Below are positions 5,388 to 5,448 of a DNA stretch of 5,448 nt, piece by piece. Under the pieces are notes generated by a model, which saw only the letters and a list, made by a program, of their open reading frames with translations, made no database searches and was not told where the DNA came from. Positions within the stretch are counted from its first letter, which is position 1, and every line of letters starts with the position of its first letter. This DNA is from an uncultured Erysipelotrichaceae bacterium (lineage in GTDB: Bacteria; Bacillota_I; Bacilli_A; RFN20; CAG-826): positions 1 through 5,448 of the forward strand of contig CADAUN010000101.1 in NCBI GenBank assembly GCA_902791085.1, given 5' to 3'. A program made the position numbers and the translations under genes.

Positions 5388-5424
5388 CATTATGATCAAC
5401 CTTATTTACAAGTAAATCATAATG
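5388..5424. promoter_or_regulatory. Nested inverted repeats, operator-like, over the RNase III promoter
   Basis: CATTATGAT (5388-5396) and its exact reverse complement ATCATAATG (5416-5424) are 9-bp arms separated by 19 nt. Inside them TTTAC-AA-GTAAA (5405-5416) forms a second dyad with an offset centre. The outer left arm covers the candidate -10 box and the inner dyad covers the -35. This is the usual geometry for repressor control. The DNA is AT-rich, which raises the chance of random dyads, but two overlapping perfect ones at a promoter are notable. Confidence 0.5.
5389..5416 (-). promoter_or_regulatory. Possible promoter of the RNase III-like gene
   Basis: On the minus strand TTTACT (5416-5411, four of six to TTGACA), 16 nt and CATAAT (5394-5389, five of six to TATAAT) form a candidate sigma-A promoter. 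Transcription would start near 5382, giving a leader of about 46 nt. Both hexamers overlap the inverted repeats at 5388-5424. No other gene lies between here and the window edge, so a promoter is expected in this interval unless the gene belongs to a longer operon. Confidence 0.42.
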
Positions 5425-5448
5425 ATTGAATCTTATGTCTTAGAAAGA

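Overview
The window looks like an accessory region of a low-GC Gram-positive bacterium, probably an uncultured gut member of the Bacilli/Mollicutes-related Firmicutes. The DNA is AT-rich and the ribosome binding sites are strong AGGAG/GGAGG types. Promoters are TATAAT-like. The first large gene is a lipoprotein of InlB-type repeats plus BspA-type leucine-rich repeat, a style common in such genomes. TGG encodes Trp and TGA is used as a stop, so the genetic code appears standard. The organism assignment is inference; no taxonomic marker gene is present.

Layout. Positions 1-8 probably hold the first codons of a gene running off the left edge on the minus strand. A 289-bp intergenic region with a 26-bp perfect GC-rich palindrome follows. 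Next is a plus-strand surface lipoprotein (298-2178) with five regular 70-residue B-repeat-like units. The 321-bp gap at 2179-2499 contains a stretch resembling the 3' half of a tRNA-Leu(UAG) gene, a possible integration scar. It also holds the first copy of a 58-bp perfect direct repeat. The minus-strand gene at 2500-3924 encodes an AlbA_2/Schlafen-type ATPase-like regulator with a C-terminal winged helix. It is bracketed by the two 58-bp repeats. Each copy holds three TATTCTTCCA-type iterons spaced exactly 20 bp, and the upstream copy overlaps the gene's own promoter. Between 4143 and 4417 lies a frameshifted fragment of a KAP-family P-loop NTPase, recognisable by its Walker B motif VDEIDRCLPD. 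The last gene (4418-5335, minus) is a 305-residue RNase III-like protein with a C-terminal double-stranded RNA binding domain and a changed active site. A nested inverted repeat covers its likely promoter.

How the parts may work together. The regulator, the NTPase remnant and the RNase III-like gene all lie on the minus strand. KAP NTPases and AlbA_2 proteins are common in variable genomic islands, some of them defensive, so this may be a decaying or rearranged accessory island. The best supported novel feature is the iteron-flanked AlbA_2 gene: the repeats could be an autoregulatory operator, and recombination between them would remove the gene exactly. The sequence alone does not show that the three minus-strand genes form one system.
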